64,000 nucleotides of DNA from Paracoccaceae bacterium (GCA_026710155.1 JAPORQ010000046.1:20918-84917); one strand, 5' to 3'; positions 18,975 through 28,741 are shown, counted from the stretch's first letter. Notes: generated by a model not told the origin, from the sequence alone. Numbers and translations: made by a program.

Positions 18975-20078
18975 ATGAAACCACCTTTTCATGCCGATCA
19001 TGTTGGAAGTCTTTTGCGACCCACTGAAATGGCAGAAGCCAGAATCAGGTTCAGTGAAGGGAAAATCTCGGCAGAAAACCTTCGTGAAATAGAAAATGAG
19101 CATATTCGACACGCAATGAGGCAGCAGGAGAATGTTGGTCTCAAGGCGGTAACGGATGGTGAGTTCAGAAGATCCTTTTGGCACTATGATTTCATGGGGA
19201 TGCTTACCGGATTGGATCTGGAGGAGAGAGACGAGGGAATAGCCTTTGCCGGTGCCACCCTCAGACCAATCTTTCCCGTAATCAATGACAAGCTGGATTT
19301 TCCGGACGATCACCCCATGCTTGAGCATTATCGTTTTGTTGCCGAAAATACATCTGTACATCCCAAAATATCAATTCCAGGACCCAGCTGTTGCCATTTT
19401 CGGATAGCCATCGAGGATATACACCCACCCGAATATCATGATCCCGAGGTATTGATGAATGACATCATGCTGACCTACAGAAAGGCGGTTGAAGTCTTCT
19501 ATGAACATGGTTGTCGATACCTGCAAATGGATGATATCTTTTTTGCCTATCTCTGTGACCCCGTACACCGCAAGGCAAAAAGTGACATCGGCCAGGATCC
19601 GGACTGGTTGATATGTAAATATGCCTGGATGATGGAACAGGCCATCAAGAATCGTCCCGATGACATGGTGATCGGCATGCATTTGTGTCGAGGCAATTTC
19701 AAGTCAACCCATGCTGCCGAGGGATCATACGACCCCATTGCGGACATCTTGTTCAATCAAACCAGTGTGGACATTTTCTTCATGGAATACGATACCAACC
19801 GAGCCGGTAGCCTTGAACCCCTGAAATACCTTTCCAAGGGAAACCAAAGGGTATTGCCCGGGTTTGTAACCACAAAATCTGGTGACCTTGAATCCAGAGA
19901 CGAAATATTGCGAAAGTTCGATCTGGTTGCCCAGATCACCAATATCGACCAGTTTGGACTGGCACCCCAATGTGGATTTGCTTCAACTGAGGAGGGCAAT
20001 ACACTATCCGATCTGGAACAATGGAAAAAACTTGAGTTCATCGTCAGTGTGGCCGAGGAAATTTGGGGAGAAGTCTAG
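18975..20078 (+). CDS. MetE-like cobalamin-independent methyltransferase (single domain)
   Basis: This 367-residue protein matches only the catalytic C-terminal half of cobalamin-independent methionine synthase, as in the YxjG/MetE-like group. The zinc ligands are all visible: His and Cys in GMHLCRGNF, Glu in FFMEYDTN, Cys in PQCGFAST. The N-terminal HADHVGSLLRP is the family start. ATG 18975 follows TTGGAGAA; an upstream start at 18948 is less likely. It lies 24 bp before the galB-like gene, so it may belong to the aromatic operon. There it could pass on methyl groups from O-demethylation, which is inference only. Plain methionine synthesis is the alternative. Confidence 0.85.
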   Translation: MKPPFHADHVGSLLRPTEMAEARIRFSEGKISAENLREIENEHIRHAMRQQENVGLKAVTDGEFRRSFWHYDFMGMLTGLDLEERDEGIAFAGATLRPIFPVINDKLDFPDDHPMLEHYRFVAENTSVHPKISIPGPSCCHFRIAIEDIHPPEYHDPEVLMNDIMLTYRKAVEVFYEHGCRYLQMDDIFFAYLCDPVHRKAKSDIGQDPDWLICKYAWMMEQAIKNRPDDMVIGMHLCRGNFKSTHAAEGSYDPIADILFNQTSVDIFFMEYDTNRAGSLEPLKYLSKGNQRVLPGFVTTKSGDLESRDEILRKFDLVAQITNIDQFGLAPQCGFASTEEGNTLSDLEQWKKLEFIVSVAEEIWGEV

Positions 20079-20102
20079 GATCGCTTCCTGGCGGGTAATT
20101 CC

Positions 20103-20834
20103 ATGAAAAATCATACGGCTCTGGTATTTAGCGCTCATGCAGCAGATTTTGTCTGGCGGTGCGGGGGTGCAATAGCCCTTCACCAGGCCGGGGGATATGA
20201 GGTTACCATAATTTGTCTTTCCTATGGGGAACGGGGAGAAAGTGCCAGGCTTTGGAAACAGGGCAATACCACTCATGCAAAGGTCAAGCAGACAAGAAAG
20301 GAAGAAGCAGAAAACGCAGCGGAAGAATTGGGAGCCCATGATATCATTTTTCTTGATCTGGGTGATTATCCCCTGGAACTGGATAGGGAATCCAAGTACA
20401 AAATTGTCGATATCATAAGAAAGGTACAGCCCGACTTCATGTTATCACATTCCAGATTTGACCCCTACAATACAGACCATATGTACACTACCGAGATAGC
20501 CCTTGAGACACGAATGATTGCCCAGGCATGGGGACATAATCCCGGTGAAAGGGTTCTGGGAGCACCTCAATTGTATCTCTTCGAACCGCACCAAACTGAA
20601 CAAATGGGCTGGATTCCAAACGTTTTCCTGGATATAACCGAGGTTTGGGATAAAAAGCGTAAGGCCATAGAATGCATGGAGGGACAGGTCCACCTGTGGA
20701 ATTACTATACCAATCTGGCCGAAAACCGGGCCAACCACTTCCGTCGAAATTCGGGAGGACAGGCCGGTGGAAGACCTGCAAAATATGCCGAAGGATTCCA
20801 AGCAATATTCCCACGCTGTGTGGATGAATTGTAA
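20103..20834 (+). CDS. galB: 4-oxalomesaconate hydratase-like PIG-L protein
   Basis: This is a zinc-dependent PIG-L/LmbE-fold protein of 243 residues. It closely resembles GalB, the gallate-pathway hydratase, through the whole length. Landmarks are the metal motif AHAAD at residues 12-16, [22 protein letters not shown], and [19 protein letters not shown]. GalB hydrates 4-oxalomesaconate to 4-carboxy-4-hydroxy-2-oxoadipate. The next gene looks like the aldolase that cleaves that product, which supports the call. It is joined to that gene by TAATG coupling. Confidence 0.82.
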   Translation: MKNHTALVFSAHAADFVWRCGGAIALHQAGGYEVTIICLSYGERGESARLWKQGNTTHAKVKQTRKEEAENAAEELGAHDIIFLDLGDYPLELDRESKYKIVDIIRKVQPDFMLSHSRFDPYNTDHMYTTEIALETRMIAQAWGHNPGERVLGAPQLYLFEPHQTEQMGWIPNVFLDITEVWDKKRKAIECMEGQVHLWNYYTNLAENRANHFRRNSGGQAGGRPAKYAEGFQAIFPRCVDEL

Positions 20835-21508
20835 TGAACAATATCGTTGTCCAAAATATCGCAAGGGCTGACCAATCAATAATTGATGGACTTGGAAATT
20901 GTGGAGTGTCAACGGTTCATGAGGCGCAAGACCGCACGGGCTTGCTACCTCACAATATACGACCGATTTACAGCGGTTCCCGTATTGCCGGATCGGCCCT
21001 TACCATCCTAGCGCCCCCTGATGACAACTGGATGTTACACGTCGCCATGGAACAGGTTGTAGCGGGCGATATTTTAATTTTGGGTACAACCTCTCCTTCC
21101 AATGCCGGCTATTTTGGCGAATTGCTGGCTGTTTCGGCCAGGGCGAGAGGAGCCATTGGACTGATAATCGATGCCGGGGTTCGTGATGTAAGGGAGCTCA
21201 AGGAGCTGGGTTTTCCAGTTTGGTCACGAGTTATATGTTCTCAGGGGACAGTCAAGGAGACTTTGGGGTCTGTCAATGTATCCATTGTGATTGGTTCAAT
21301 TACAATCAATCCAGGAGACGTAATCGTTGCTGATGATGATGGTGTATGCATAGTGAATCAAACCGTGGCAAAACAAACCCTTGAGAAATCCATGAACAGG
21401 CTGTCTGCCGAGGAGCAAAAGAGAAAACGTTTGGCATCCGGTGAATTGGGTATTGACATGTATGGAATGAGAAAGGCGCTCAAGGAAAAAGGGCTGGAAT
21501 ATGAGTGA
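20834..21508 (+). CDS. RraA-family aldolase (4-carboxy-4-hydroxy-2-oxoadipate aldolase type)
   Basis: This 224-residue protein of the RraA/HMG aldolase family has the motif [25 protein letters not shown] (Asp and Arg-Asp of the metal/pyruvate site) and [10 protein letters not shown] before it. Family members either inhibit RNase E (RraA) or cleave 4-carboxy-4-hydroxy-2-oxoadipate to pyruvate and oxaloacetate. Its place directly after a GalB-like hydratase and before a ring-cleavage enzyme favours the aldolase. The start is coupled to the upstream stop, and it overlaps the next gene by 8 bp. Confidence 0.8.
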   Translation: MNNIVVQNIARADQSIIDGLGNCGVSTVHEAQDRTGLLPHNIRPIYSGSRIAGSALTILAPPDDNWMLHVAMEQVVAGDILILGTTSPSNAGYFGELLAVSARARGAIGLIIDAGVRDVRELKELGFPVWSRVICSQGTVKETLGSVNVSIVIGSITINPGDVIVADDDGVCIVNQTVAKQTLEKSMNRLSAEEQKRKRLASGELGIDMYGMRKALKEKGLEYE

Positions 21509-22457
21509 TGGGAATTCGGATGTTGCCCATCTGGGACATGTGGAGATTTATTCGAACAAGATCGGGGATAGTTTAAAATTCTTTACCGAAATTTACGGTT
21601 TGACCGAAAGTGGACGGGAAGGAAACAGCTATTATCTCAGGGCTTATGATGATTATGAGTTTCATACTCTCAAACTGACTGAACATTATCAAACAGGTGT
21701 TGGGCACATTGGATACAGAACCTCTTCACAAGAGGCTCTGGAAAACAGGGTAAATTCCATTGTTGCAAGTGGCATTCAAGGTGAATGGGTTAAGGGAGAT
21801 CTGGGACATGGTCAGGCATTCAGGTTCCAAAGCCCCTTTGGACATTGGTTCGAGCTTTATTGGGAAACCAACAAGTATCGTCCACCACCTTCCGAGAAAC
21901 CCGCCTTGAAAAACATCCACCAAAAGTTTCATGCCCGGGGATGTTGTCCCCGAAGGTTGGATCATGTCAACCTGCTGGCTGATGATGTGTCCGTTTTTCG
22001 GGATTTCATGATCACTTGCTTTGGCAGCAGGGTTACCGAACAGGTCCTGTTAGACAACGGGCGGTTGGGAGGCTGTTGGTTTTCAGTCAATAACAAGAGT
22101 TACGATCTTGCCTGTACCGAGGAACATGCAGGAGGCTGGGGACGGTTTCACCATGTTACCTATGTTACCGACCAGCGTGATGAAATCATCAGGGCAGCAG
22201 ATATTTTTCTGGACAATGGTGTTCAAATTGAAACCGGTCCGCACAAGCATGCGATACAGGGAACTTTTTTCCTTTATGTCATGGAACCAGCAGGCAACCG
22301 GGTGGAGATTGCCAACCAGGGATCAAGACTGATCCTGCAACCCGATTGGGAAACCATAGTCTGGACTGAAGCAGAAAGAAAGAAGGGTCAGGCTTGGGGT
22401 CTAAAGACAATCGAATCCTTTCATACCTATGGTACACCTCCGGTAAATCACAATTGA
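21501..22457 (+). CDS. Extradiol ring-cleavage dioxygenase (type I, VOC superfamily)
   Basis: This 318-residue protein has two VOC modules, about residues 8-125 and 150-290. The metal ligands of type I extradiol dioxygenases are visible in the second module: His in LDHVNLL, His in RFHHVTYV and Glu in GNRVEIAN. It probably opens a catecholic ring with non-haem Fe(II). GalB-type pathways normally use type II LigAB-like dioxygenases, so a type I enzyme here is unusual. The substrate could be a substituted catechol or protocatechuate-like compound. Confidence 0.82.
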   Translation: MSDGNSDVAHLGHVEIYSNKIGDSLKFFTEIYGLTESGREGNSYYLRAYDDYEFHTLKLTEHYQTGVGHIGYRTSSQEALENRVNSIVASGIQGEWVKGDLGHGQAFRFQSPFGHWFELYWETNKYRPPPSEKPALKNIHQKFHARGCCPRRLDHVNLLADDVSVFRDFMITCFGSRVTEQVLLDNGRLGGCWFSVNNKSYDLACTEEHAGGWGRFHHVTYVTDQRDEIIRAADIFLDNGVQIETGPHKHAIQGTFFLYVMEPAGNRVEIANQGSRLILQPDWETIVWTEAERKKGQAWGLKTIESFHTYGTPPVNHN

Positions 22458-22486
22458 ATTTATTCCGTTTGAAACAGGTATTGCTA

Positions 22487-23044
22487 TCACAAGAAAATCC
22501 CCTTGGCAGGATGGAATCGACCATCAATTACGTCCTGCAGCTCTATCGGTTTGCCACCGGTTTGTTCGACTGATGCATTGACATATCTCAAATCGGGTTC
22601 ATTCCCGACCCTGACCAGTTTCTCATGTATATGTCCATGAATGACACCATCAGCCCATCGGGGAATTGAATCAGGGTGGATCGGTATATGGGTGAGGAAA
22701 AACTTTCCCACTTTCAAGGATCCCTTGATATCAGTAAAATAGGGAACAAGATCTTTTGCTTTCCAGCGGTCGTGATTACCACTGATCAAAACCTTTCTTC
22801 CGGGTAATGTTTCAAGCACCTCCAGTGATTTTCGTCCCATGGTAACATCACCAAGGTGATAAACCTTGTCTTCGGGTTTGATCAGGGTTCTCCACCAGTG
22901 GATCATCAATTCATCACCTTTTTCGGCATTATCCGCATACCAGGGGTCGGTAAATCTCCTTATGGGATTACCATCCTGATCAACAAATTTGTAAATGTTT
23001 TGATGACCAAAATGCGTGTCCGAAATCAACCATGTTTTGACCAT
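22487..23044 (-). CDS. Calcineurin-like metallophosphoesterase
   Basis: This small protein of 185 residues has the full metal-site series of the superfamily: SDTHFGH (residues 8-14), GDVTMG, GNHDRW, THIPIH and HGHIHEK. Short proteins of this layout occur in phages and bacteria and are usually annotated as metallophosphatases; the substrate is unknown. ATG 23044 has AAAGGA 6 nt upstream. It stands alone, convergent with the dioxygenase gene. Confidence 0.85.
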   Translation of the reverse strand: MVKTWLISDTHFGHQNIYKFVDQDGNPIRRFTDPWYADNAEKGDELMIHWWRTLIKPEDKVYHLGDVTMGRKSLEVLETLPGRKVLISGNHDRWKAKDLVPYFTDIKGSLKVGKFFLTHIPIHPDSIPRWADGVIHGHIHEKLVRVGNEPDLRYVNASVEQTGGKPIELQDVIDGRFHPAKGIFL

Positions 23045-23383
23045 GTTTTTTCCTTTGAGTTTAGTCCGAAGTATGAACTGTTATTTATTTGGTTTACATA
23101 ACCATGGATTTATGGAACGAACCATTTGATTCACCGACATGATGATTCATGGGGGGGGGTCCCATGCCGAAGCTCCGGTAGTTTTATCATTGCACCGATT
23201 AACCAATACCTATTCAGTATAGTAATATCCCAAATGTCTGGGATAATAACAAGCAGACTGACAATGGTAGTCGCAATTCTTGGATAGTAATTTAAATCAG
23301 TTTTGGCTGTACTGATCTATATTCAATGGGGTTTCGTGCCAAAAAGGTATGTTAACCACGAAGAAATTTAAATAAAATCAAAA
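23045..23383. other. Intergenic region with a G9 tract
   Basis: No gene is seen between the metallophosphoesterase and the tRNA. The only notable sequence is a run of nine G at 23151-23159 inside CAT-G9-TCCCATG. It is one of three 9-base G/C runs within 11 kb. Confidence 0.4.
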
Positions 23384-23460
23384 TGGTGCGCTGAGGAAGA
23401 TTCGAACTCCCGACCTCATGATTCGTAGTCACGCGCTCTATCCTGCTGAGCTATCAGCGC
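23384..23460 (-). tRNA. tRNA-Arg (anticodon ACG)
   Basis: The minus strand folds into a standard cloverleaf. The acceptor stem GCGCTGA pairs with TCAGCGC, and the discriminator A is followed by an encoded CCA. The anticodon arm CGTGA-CTACGAA-TCATG has anticodon ACG, and the T arm contains GTTCGAATC. The gene is 77 bases long. ACG is normally edited to ICG by TadA and reads CGU/CGC/CGA. The accessory region begins on its 5' side, not at the 3' end where integrases usually insert. Confidence 0.95.
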
Positions 23461-24089
23461 TCCAATTCAAGATAATACAGAGTTAATTAACTTCAAGAAG
23501 TCATAACTTAATCAAGTAAATTTGGAAATTGGCCAGATTGGGAATTTTCCATGATGGCAAAACAACTTGACAATCACTAGCGCTTTTTCAAAACTGATAA
23601 ACTGGAATACTAACTTCATATAACCAGATTGCCGATATGGTCCATCTTATCTAAGAGATCACAGTATGAGCAAAAAGCAATAACAAGTCTCGACTAACTT
23701 CTCGAATACAGATGATTATCAGATTCTTTTTGTGGTGAGATGTCCAATGGTATTAATGCGAGCACTTTAAATGAAAATATGTTGATTTTGAAAAGATAAT
23801 CGTGTTGCACGATATAGAACCAACACCATCAATTGTTGCCAGAAAAAGAAATTTATAGATCTTAAGTTGGAAGTAGTTTCAATTATCCAGAAATTCCGGA
23901 TAACTGATGCTAATGGTAAAATTTATTCCACTTAACACCATAATCTGTCAGTTGTTATTACTATCCGGCACAAGGTGAATTCCGAGCGGACTGTCCAGTT
24001 CTTTAAGTGGATTATCAAGTAATAAACTATCAAAATCTATGCCGCAATTGAATTTGAGAAATACCTCATAGTTCAAGATCGTTTATATG
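23461..24089. other. A/T-rich intergenic region, no gene seen
   Basis: About 630 bases upstream of tRNA-Arg hold no open frame of coding character. An imperfect palindrome TTATCC-AGAAATTCC-GGATAA lies near 23884. The region probably contains the tRNA promoter and old insertion debris. Confidence 0.4.
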
Positions 24090-24097
24090 AAAAATAA

Positions 24098-24277
24098 GGT
24101 GCTTATATACCTGGCTAGCCATAATCGGTTATTTCCCCTTGAACAGGGATTCCGCAATCGCTTTTGCCCTTCGGTGAATTTCTTCAGTAATTGCCTTGTT
24201 TTCGTTGTTTGAAGGTGTCTCCTTTTCCCGATTTTCCAAACTTTTTGGTGTTTTGGCTAGCCAGGTATATAAGCACC
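24098..24277. mobile_element. MITE A (180 bp, 23-bp TIRs, 8-bp TSD)
   Basis: The ends are perfect 23-bp inverted repeats (24098-24120 and 24255-24277) that include GGTGCTTATATACCTGG. They are flanked on both sides by the same 8 bp, AAAAATAA (24090-24097 and 24278-24285), a target-site duplication. The 134-bp interior has no transposase. On the minus strand a frame runs in through the right end and codes a charged peptide ending AIAESLFKGK before a stop inside the element. The layout is that of a non-autonomous miniature transposon. Its TATATAC end core is shared with two other elements in the window. Confidence 0.85.
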
Positions 24278-24458
24278 AAAAATAAACCTTACCAAACAAA
24301 ATTGGTTTAGAGCCACATTGTAATTACTAATTTATCACGAATGATAGAAAACCAAGTATTTGATCATATCTTTATACTTGGTTTAGTTGTTCAGTTTGAG
24401 ATAACCTGTTAAAAACCAAACCATTACTTAGAAACATGTTTGGTTTTCGCTTTCGAAA

Positions 24459-25564
24459 TGAACCTGAATTATAAAGAAATTTCCAATGATTACAGTCATG
24501 AAGAACTGGAGGGAATAGAAAATAACCCCTCTGGTTGGGGAGATTATCCCATTGATGATTTTTTGATCAGAACTGAATCGCGTACCATATTTGATATCAT
24601 TAGACGCATTGACCAAGAAAACTATATTTTGAATCCTGATTTTCAGAGGGATTTTATATGGAAAGAGGACAAACAAAGTAAACTAATTGAATCAGTAATT
24701 ATGCGAATTCCCTTGCCTGTATTTTATCTGGCAGAAGATGATCAGGGGAAAATGATTGTTGTTGATGGACTTCAAAGACTTTCAACATTTTACAGATTTC
24801 TGAAGGATGAATCGAGACTTAAACTCCCCGAAAGGGAAGAATTAAACAAAAATAAATTCTCTGAACTACCAAACAAATTCAAGAACAGAATTGAGGATTG
24901 TAATCTTACACTATTCATAATTGACTCAAAGGTTCCTGAACCGGCTAGGCTTGATATCTTTGAACGAGTTAATAGTGGTGTTCCCTTAACAAGACAACAG
25001 ATGAGGAATTGTTTGTATATGGGGAAAGGAACTAGATTCCTAAAAGAATTGGCTTCGGAAGAAGGATTCAAGAAAGCCACTGGTAATAGTCTTAATCCAG
25101 ATACAATGCGAGACCGGGAATTTGTTAACAGATTTTGTGCCTTTCAGATCCTGGGTGTCGAGGAATACCATAATGATATGGATAGTTTTTTAGCCAATGC
25201 CCTGAAAAAGATAAATGTAATGAATGACTCAAAGTTAGAAGAACTTGCCAGAGAATTTAGGTTAGGGTTGGATAATAATTTCAAACTTTTTGAGGAGCAT
25301 GCCTTTAGAAAGTTTAAGCCGGGACAAACCCAAAGGTCGGTTTTAAATGCCGCTTATTGGGATGTCATGTCAACGGGATTTTCCAAATATGAGTGGTCTG
25401 AAATCGAACCTAAAGCCCCAAGAATATGGAAGGCGTTTATTGATTTGATTCAGGATGCAGAATTCTCCAGGGCAATAACGTCTGGTACAAATAATACCGA
25501 TAGGGTGAAAACCAGGTTCAAATTGGCTACTGAACTAGTTGAAAAGCATTTATTAGATGATTAG
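24459..25564 (+). CDS. DUF262 domain protein, putative defence nuclease/NTPase
   Basis: This 368-residue protein has the N-terminal DUF262 (ParB-like/GmrS-type) fold. Conserved motifs are ILNPDFQRDFIWKEDKQSKLI near residues 60-80, IPLPVFYLAED, and VVDGLQRLSTF near residue 105, whose DGxQR is the expected active-site signature. ERVNSGVPLTRQQMRN follows. DUF262 occurs in GmrSD-type IV restriction enzymes and other anti-phage systems. The start (MNLNYKE, 24459) is the first ATG; no good ribosome site is visible. Its stop overlaps the next gene by 8 bp, and A/T content is higher than in housekeeping neighbours. Confidence 0.82.
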
Positions 25565-26711
25565 CCAAATAGGCCTTAAGCACTTCAAGTGTTTTGAAAA
25601 CCTCAAGTTACCGTTGGGTTCTTTAACAGTACTTTCTGGAGGAAATTCTTCCGGTAAATCCACTATTATCCAACCTTTGGTATTGTTACATCAAACCATG
25701 AGGGAAAATGAATGGTCAAAAAAATTGATCCTGAATGGTTCATCTGTCCATTTGGGCAATGTATCTTCCATTGTAGATAAAGAGCATGGTTATCGCACTT
25801 GGGAATTAACACTCGTTGACGAAATATCAGGAGAAATCATTTGGTTGTTTGAAGGGAATCGAAAAGAACTATCCATGGATATATCGTCAATTGATGGCAA
25901 TTTGGAATCCTGGAACAAGAAAAATCCTAATCCAAGACCACTAAGGAGATTGATTCCGAGTGAACCAAAAAGAAATTTCGAAGACCTAACTAATAGATTG
26001 TGCAAGTTGACTTATTTAAGTGCAGAGAGATTGGGTCCAAGAGAAATTTATCCATTCAATGATCCAAAGTTAACTCCTGTAGTGGGTTCAAAAGGTGAAT
26101 TCTCTGTAAGTATCTTGTTTAATCAAGGTGAGGAAAATGTTGAGAATGATTTGGTCTATTCTAATTATCCCCCAACACTTCGTCGGCAGGTTGAGGGAAG
26201 GATGGATCATTTTTTTCCAGGAGCCATATTTGAAATCAATCAAGTTAATCGCACCAACTCACTTACCTTGGGCTTTCAGGTATCAGGTGAAACCGATTTT
26301 CAACGCCCCATTCATACTGGATTCGGCTTGACTCAGGTTCTTCCAATTTTTGTTGCTGCCTTATCTGCAAAACAAAATGATTTGGTTATCATTGAAAACC
26401 CGGAAGTTCACCTCCATCCAGCAGCCCAAAGCGAAATGGGTAAGTTCTTAACCACAGTAGCTGCAGCGGGTATTCAAGTAATTCTTGAAACTCATAGTGA
26501 TCATATACTCAATGGAATCAGGCGGGAGGTCAAATCAGGCACCTTATCGCCGTATAAGTTGGCATTGCATTTCTTCAGGCCCAGAAATGACGAATCAGGA
26601 TCACAAGTTGAAAGCCCAATGATTGATTCAGAAGGAAACCTGGACAGTTGGCCAGAAGGATTTTTTGATCAAATTGACAAGGATATGAACTTTTTTGCCG
26701 GATGGGCTTAA
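25557..26711 (+). CDS. AAA ATPase, DUF3696/OLD-like, of a defence operon
   Basis: This 384-residue SMC/OLD-type ATPase has a Walker A GGNSSGKSTI at about residues 29-38. A long insertion follows, then the Q/signature-like GFGLTQVLPIFVAALSA, Walker B DLVIIENPEVHLHPAAQ near residue 285, and a switch region ILETHSDHILNGIRR. The C-terminal SPYKLALHFFRP segment resembles DUF3696. No TOPRIM nuclease domain is seen, so nuclease activity would have to come from a partner. It overlaps the DUF262 gene and is followed after one base by the third gene, which indicates a single transcript. Confidence 0.82.
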   Translation: MISQIGLKHFKCFENLKLPLGSLTVLSGGNSSGKSTIIQPLVLLHQTMRENEWSKKLILNGSSVHLGNVSSIVDKEHGYRTWELTLVDEISGEIIWLFEGNRKELSMDISSIDGNLESWNKKNPNPRPLRRLIPSEPKRNFEDLTNRLCKLTYLSAERLGPREIYPFNDPKLTPVVGSKGEFSVSILFNQGEENVENDLVYSNYPPTLRRQVEGRMDHFFPGAIFEINQVNRTNSLTLGFQVSGETDFQRPIHTGFGLTQVLPIFVAALSAKQNDLVIIENPEVHLHPAAQSEMGKFLTTVAAAGIQVILETHSDHILNGIRREVKSGTLSPYKLALHFFRPRNDESGSQVESPMIDSEGNLDSWPEGFFDQIDKDMNFFAGWA

Positions 26712-26712
26712 T

Positions 26713-27675
26713 ATGGTCTTGGTGGTCAATGAGCTCTCGCTCCATGAACAATTCAATGATGTAAAAGAGTTTTCAAAAGCGCTTTTGCTTTTGATGAACC
26801 TGAGAAATACAGCGATTCATTTTAACAGAGATATTTTCCACAACGGTAAACTCTACGCTGGAAATCCCACTCCAAATTTGAATTTGTATGAAGCAATTTC
26901 TAAACTCGATAGGAATCAACAAAGAGCTTTTTCATCTTGGTTAAGTAAAAAAGCACTTTGGGATAATGATTTCGGCCAACCACACCCTGATACAGAATGG
27001 TTTGAAAGTTGCGGGGATATAGTAACCGATACAGCATTAGGAGAGGTCGGTTATCGGAAAATCCAAGGTGAGAATTGGGCGTTGGTAAGTTTTTCACCTT
27101 CTGATTGGAATTATTCTCCCATTAGGGTTACTTGGAAAATAAGTGATGGTGAAATTGGCCGGAATGTTGAGGTACCAAACTTTTGGGAAAATGACACCAT
27201 CAGAAAAAAGCTTGAGAAATTGGAGCCTCCTCTTTCATCATGGTCTGAATTGAGGAAATCCTCGATTAGGAAATTCACCAAACTATCCTTCACCGAAAAG
27301 TGCTTTGAAGATTTGGAACAAATTCCCTTCAATTCCAGTACAGCAATTGGTTTGGAAAAACGTTTCCGTATCCTTAATGAGTTGATTATCGAAACAGATA
27401 AAACCGGTAGACGTTCCCAAAGAGGGCATGAGTTGTACAATAATTTTTTCACGGGAGATAGAGGGTATTTTTCAGATTCCTCTGATGATGAAAAAAGGGA
27501 TTTTAAAAATGAATTGACTTTTTCTCACCCCGATATTTCTGGAGAATCAATTTTTTGCCCTTGGCATGGTAAAATCAGAACCAGTTACATACGAATACGC
27601 TTTCATTTTTCTTCGATAAAAGGTAGTGAGCCATGTTACATCGTCTATGTAGGTCAAAAATTAACCAAGAAATAA
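26713..27675 (+). CDS. Unknown third protein of the DUF262-ATPase operon
   Basis: This 320-residue protein has no family I recognise. It begins VLVVNELSLHEQF, then has a helical, charged N-terminal half (KEFSKALLLLMNLRNTA, then FNRDIFHNGKLYAGN). The C-terminal part contains CPWHGKIRTSYIRIRFHF, which might form a small metal or nucleic-acid site. ATG 26713 is one base after the ATPase stop; the frame is open from a TTG at 26695. The tight coupling suggests it is the effector or adaptor of the operon. That role is inference from position. Confidence 0.75.
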   Translation: MVLVVNELSLHEQFNDVKEFSKALLLLMNLRNTAIHFNRDIFHNGKLYAGNPTPNLNLYEAISKLDRNQQRAFSSWLSKKALWDNDFGQPHPDTEWFESCGDIVTDTALGEVGYRKIQGENWALVSFSPSDWNYSPIRVTWKISDGEIGRNVEVPNFWENDTIRKKLEKLEPPLSSWSELRKSSIRKFTKLSFTEKCFEDLEQIPFNSSTAIGLEKRFRILNELIIETDKTGRRSQRGHELYNNFFTGDRGYFSDSSDDEKRDFKNELTFSHPDISGESIFCPWHGKIRTSYIRIRFHFSSIKGSEPCYIVYVGQKLTKK

Positions 27676-27807
27676 TGCTTTCATTCCATTACATTTGGAA
27701 CGAGGAGCCAATTTTTTTTCATAACGAGACACCATTTTGAATTTTCAAGAATACATAATACATCACAAGTTGTTCTTGATTTAAGTTGATAAACGAGGTT
27801 TGTACTA

Positions 27808-28695
27808 ATGGATTCTGAAAAGCTGAGCATATTTCGAAGTCGTAAGGGATTTATTTCCGCATTGGATCAGTCTGGCGGTTCCACACCCAAGGCCTTGAAG
27901 GCTTATGGCATAGATGAAGACCAATTCTCCAGTGAAGCAGAAATGTACGATCTGATCCATGAAATGAGGCTTCGCATCATTACCTCTGACTGTTTTAATA
28001 GTGATAGGATTCTTGGAACCATTCTGTTTGAGGATACGGTAAACAGGAAGATTGGTGATGAAAAAGTACCGGCGTATCTTTGGCACAAAAAGAAAATACT
28101 TGCCATTCAGAAAATCGATGTCGGATTGGAAGAAGTCAATAATGGCATTCAATTGATGAAGCCCATCCCAGATATCGAGGACCGATTGACAGAAGTTGTA
28201 TCTAACGGTGTTTTTGGTACCAAGATGCGTTCGGTTATCTGGGAAGCAACACCCGAGGGAATTAATAAAATCGTTACACAGCAGTTTGAAATCGCCAAGA
28301 TCATAATGGGATTTGGACTTATTCCAATTGTGGAGCCGGAGGTTTCAATTGGTATTTCTGATAAAGTCCAAAGTGAAGAAATCCTATTGGCAGAAGTGAT
28401 GGAAAATCTGGATTCGCTTGACGATAACCAGAATGTGGCTCTCAAGTTGACGATACCTACCCAAGACAATTTCTACTCAGGCTTGGTCAAGCATCCGAGA
28501 GTCGTGAGAGTTACTGCCTTGTCGGGCGGATACACCCATGAGGAGGCTTGTGGTAAACTTTCCGGAAATCCAGGCATGATCGCAAGTTTTTCACGAGCAC
28601 TGACCGAAAGGCTTAAGCTGGATCAGACAGCATCGGAATTTTCAGATGCACTGAATGGCTCAATGGAAAGTATTTTTCGGGCCTCAATTACCTGA
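27808..28695 (+). CDS. fda: Fructose-bisphosphate aldolase, class I
   Basis: This 295-residue class I aldolase forms a Schiff base and needs no metal. The active-site lysine lies in VALKLTIP near residue 213. The N-terminal ISALDQSGGSTPKAL and the central IVEPEVSI are family hallmarks. It interconverts fructose-1,6-bisphosphate with the two triose phosphates in the cytoplasm. It is a single gene between the defence operon and insertion debris. A weak hairpin (GGTACG/CGTACC, 28719-28740) follows and may end the transcript. Confidence 0.93.
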   Translation: MDSEKLSIFRSRKGFISALDQSGGSTPKALKAYGIDEDQFSSEAEMYDLIHEMRLRIITSDCFNSDRILGTILFEDTVNRKIGDEKVPAYLWHKKKILAIQKIDVGLEEVNNGIQLMKPIPDIEDRLTEVVSNGVFGTKMRSVIWEATPEGINKIVTQQFEIAKIIMGFGLIPIVEPEVSIGISDKVQSEEILLAEVMENLDSLDDNQNVALKLTIPTQDNFYSGLVKHPRVVRVTALSGGYTHEEACGKLSGNPGMIASFSRALTERLKLDQTASEFSDALNGSMESIFRASIT

Positions 28696-28717
28696 TTGGT
28701 TTTTCAAGTGTTTTGGC

Positions 28718-28741
28718 AGGTACGGTCATTTATTCGTACCT
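28718..28741 (+). terminator. Possible terminator after the aldolase gene
   Basis: AGGTACG pairs with CGTACCT around a 10-base loop, 22 bp after the fda stop. The tract that follows (TCTTGAT) is only mildly T-rich, so termination may be inefficient. Confidence 0.4.

Noticed and set aside
23384..27675. Genomic island integrated at tRNA-Arg
   Set aside because: The accessory genes lie on the 5' side of the tRNA, no integrase is present, and I see no repeat of the tRNA 3' end.
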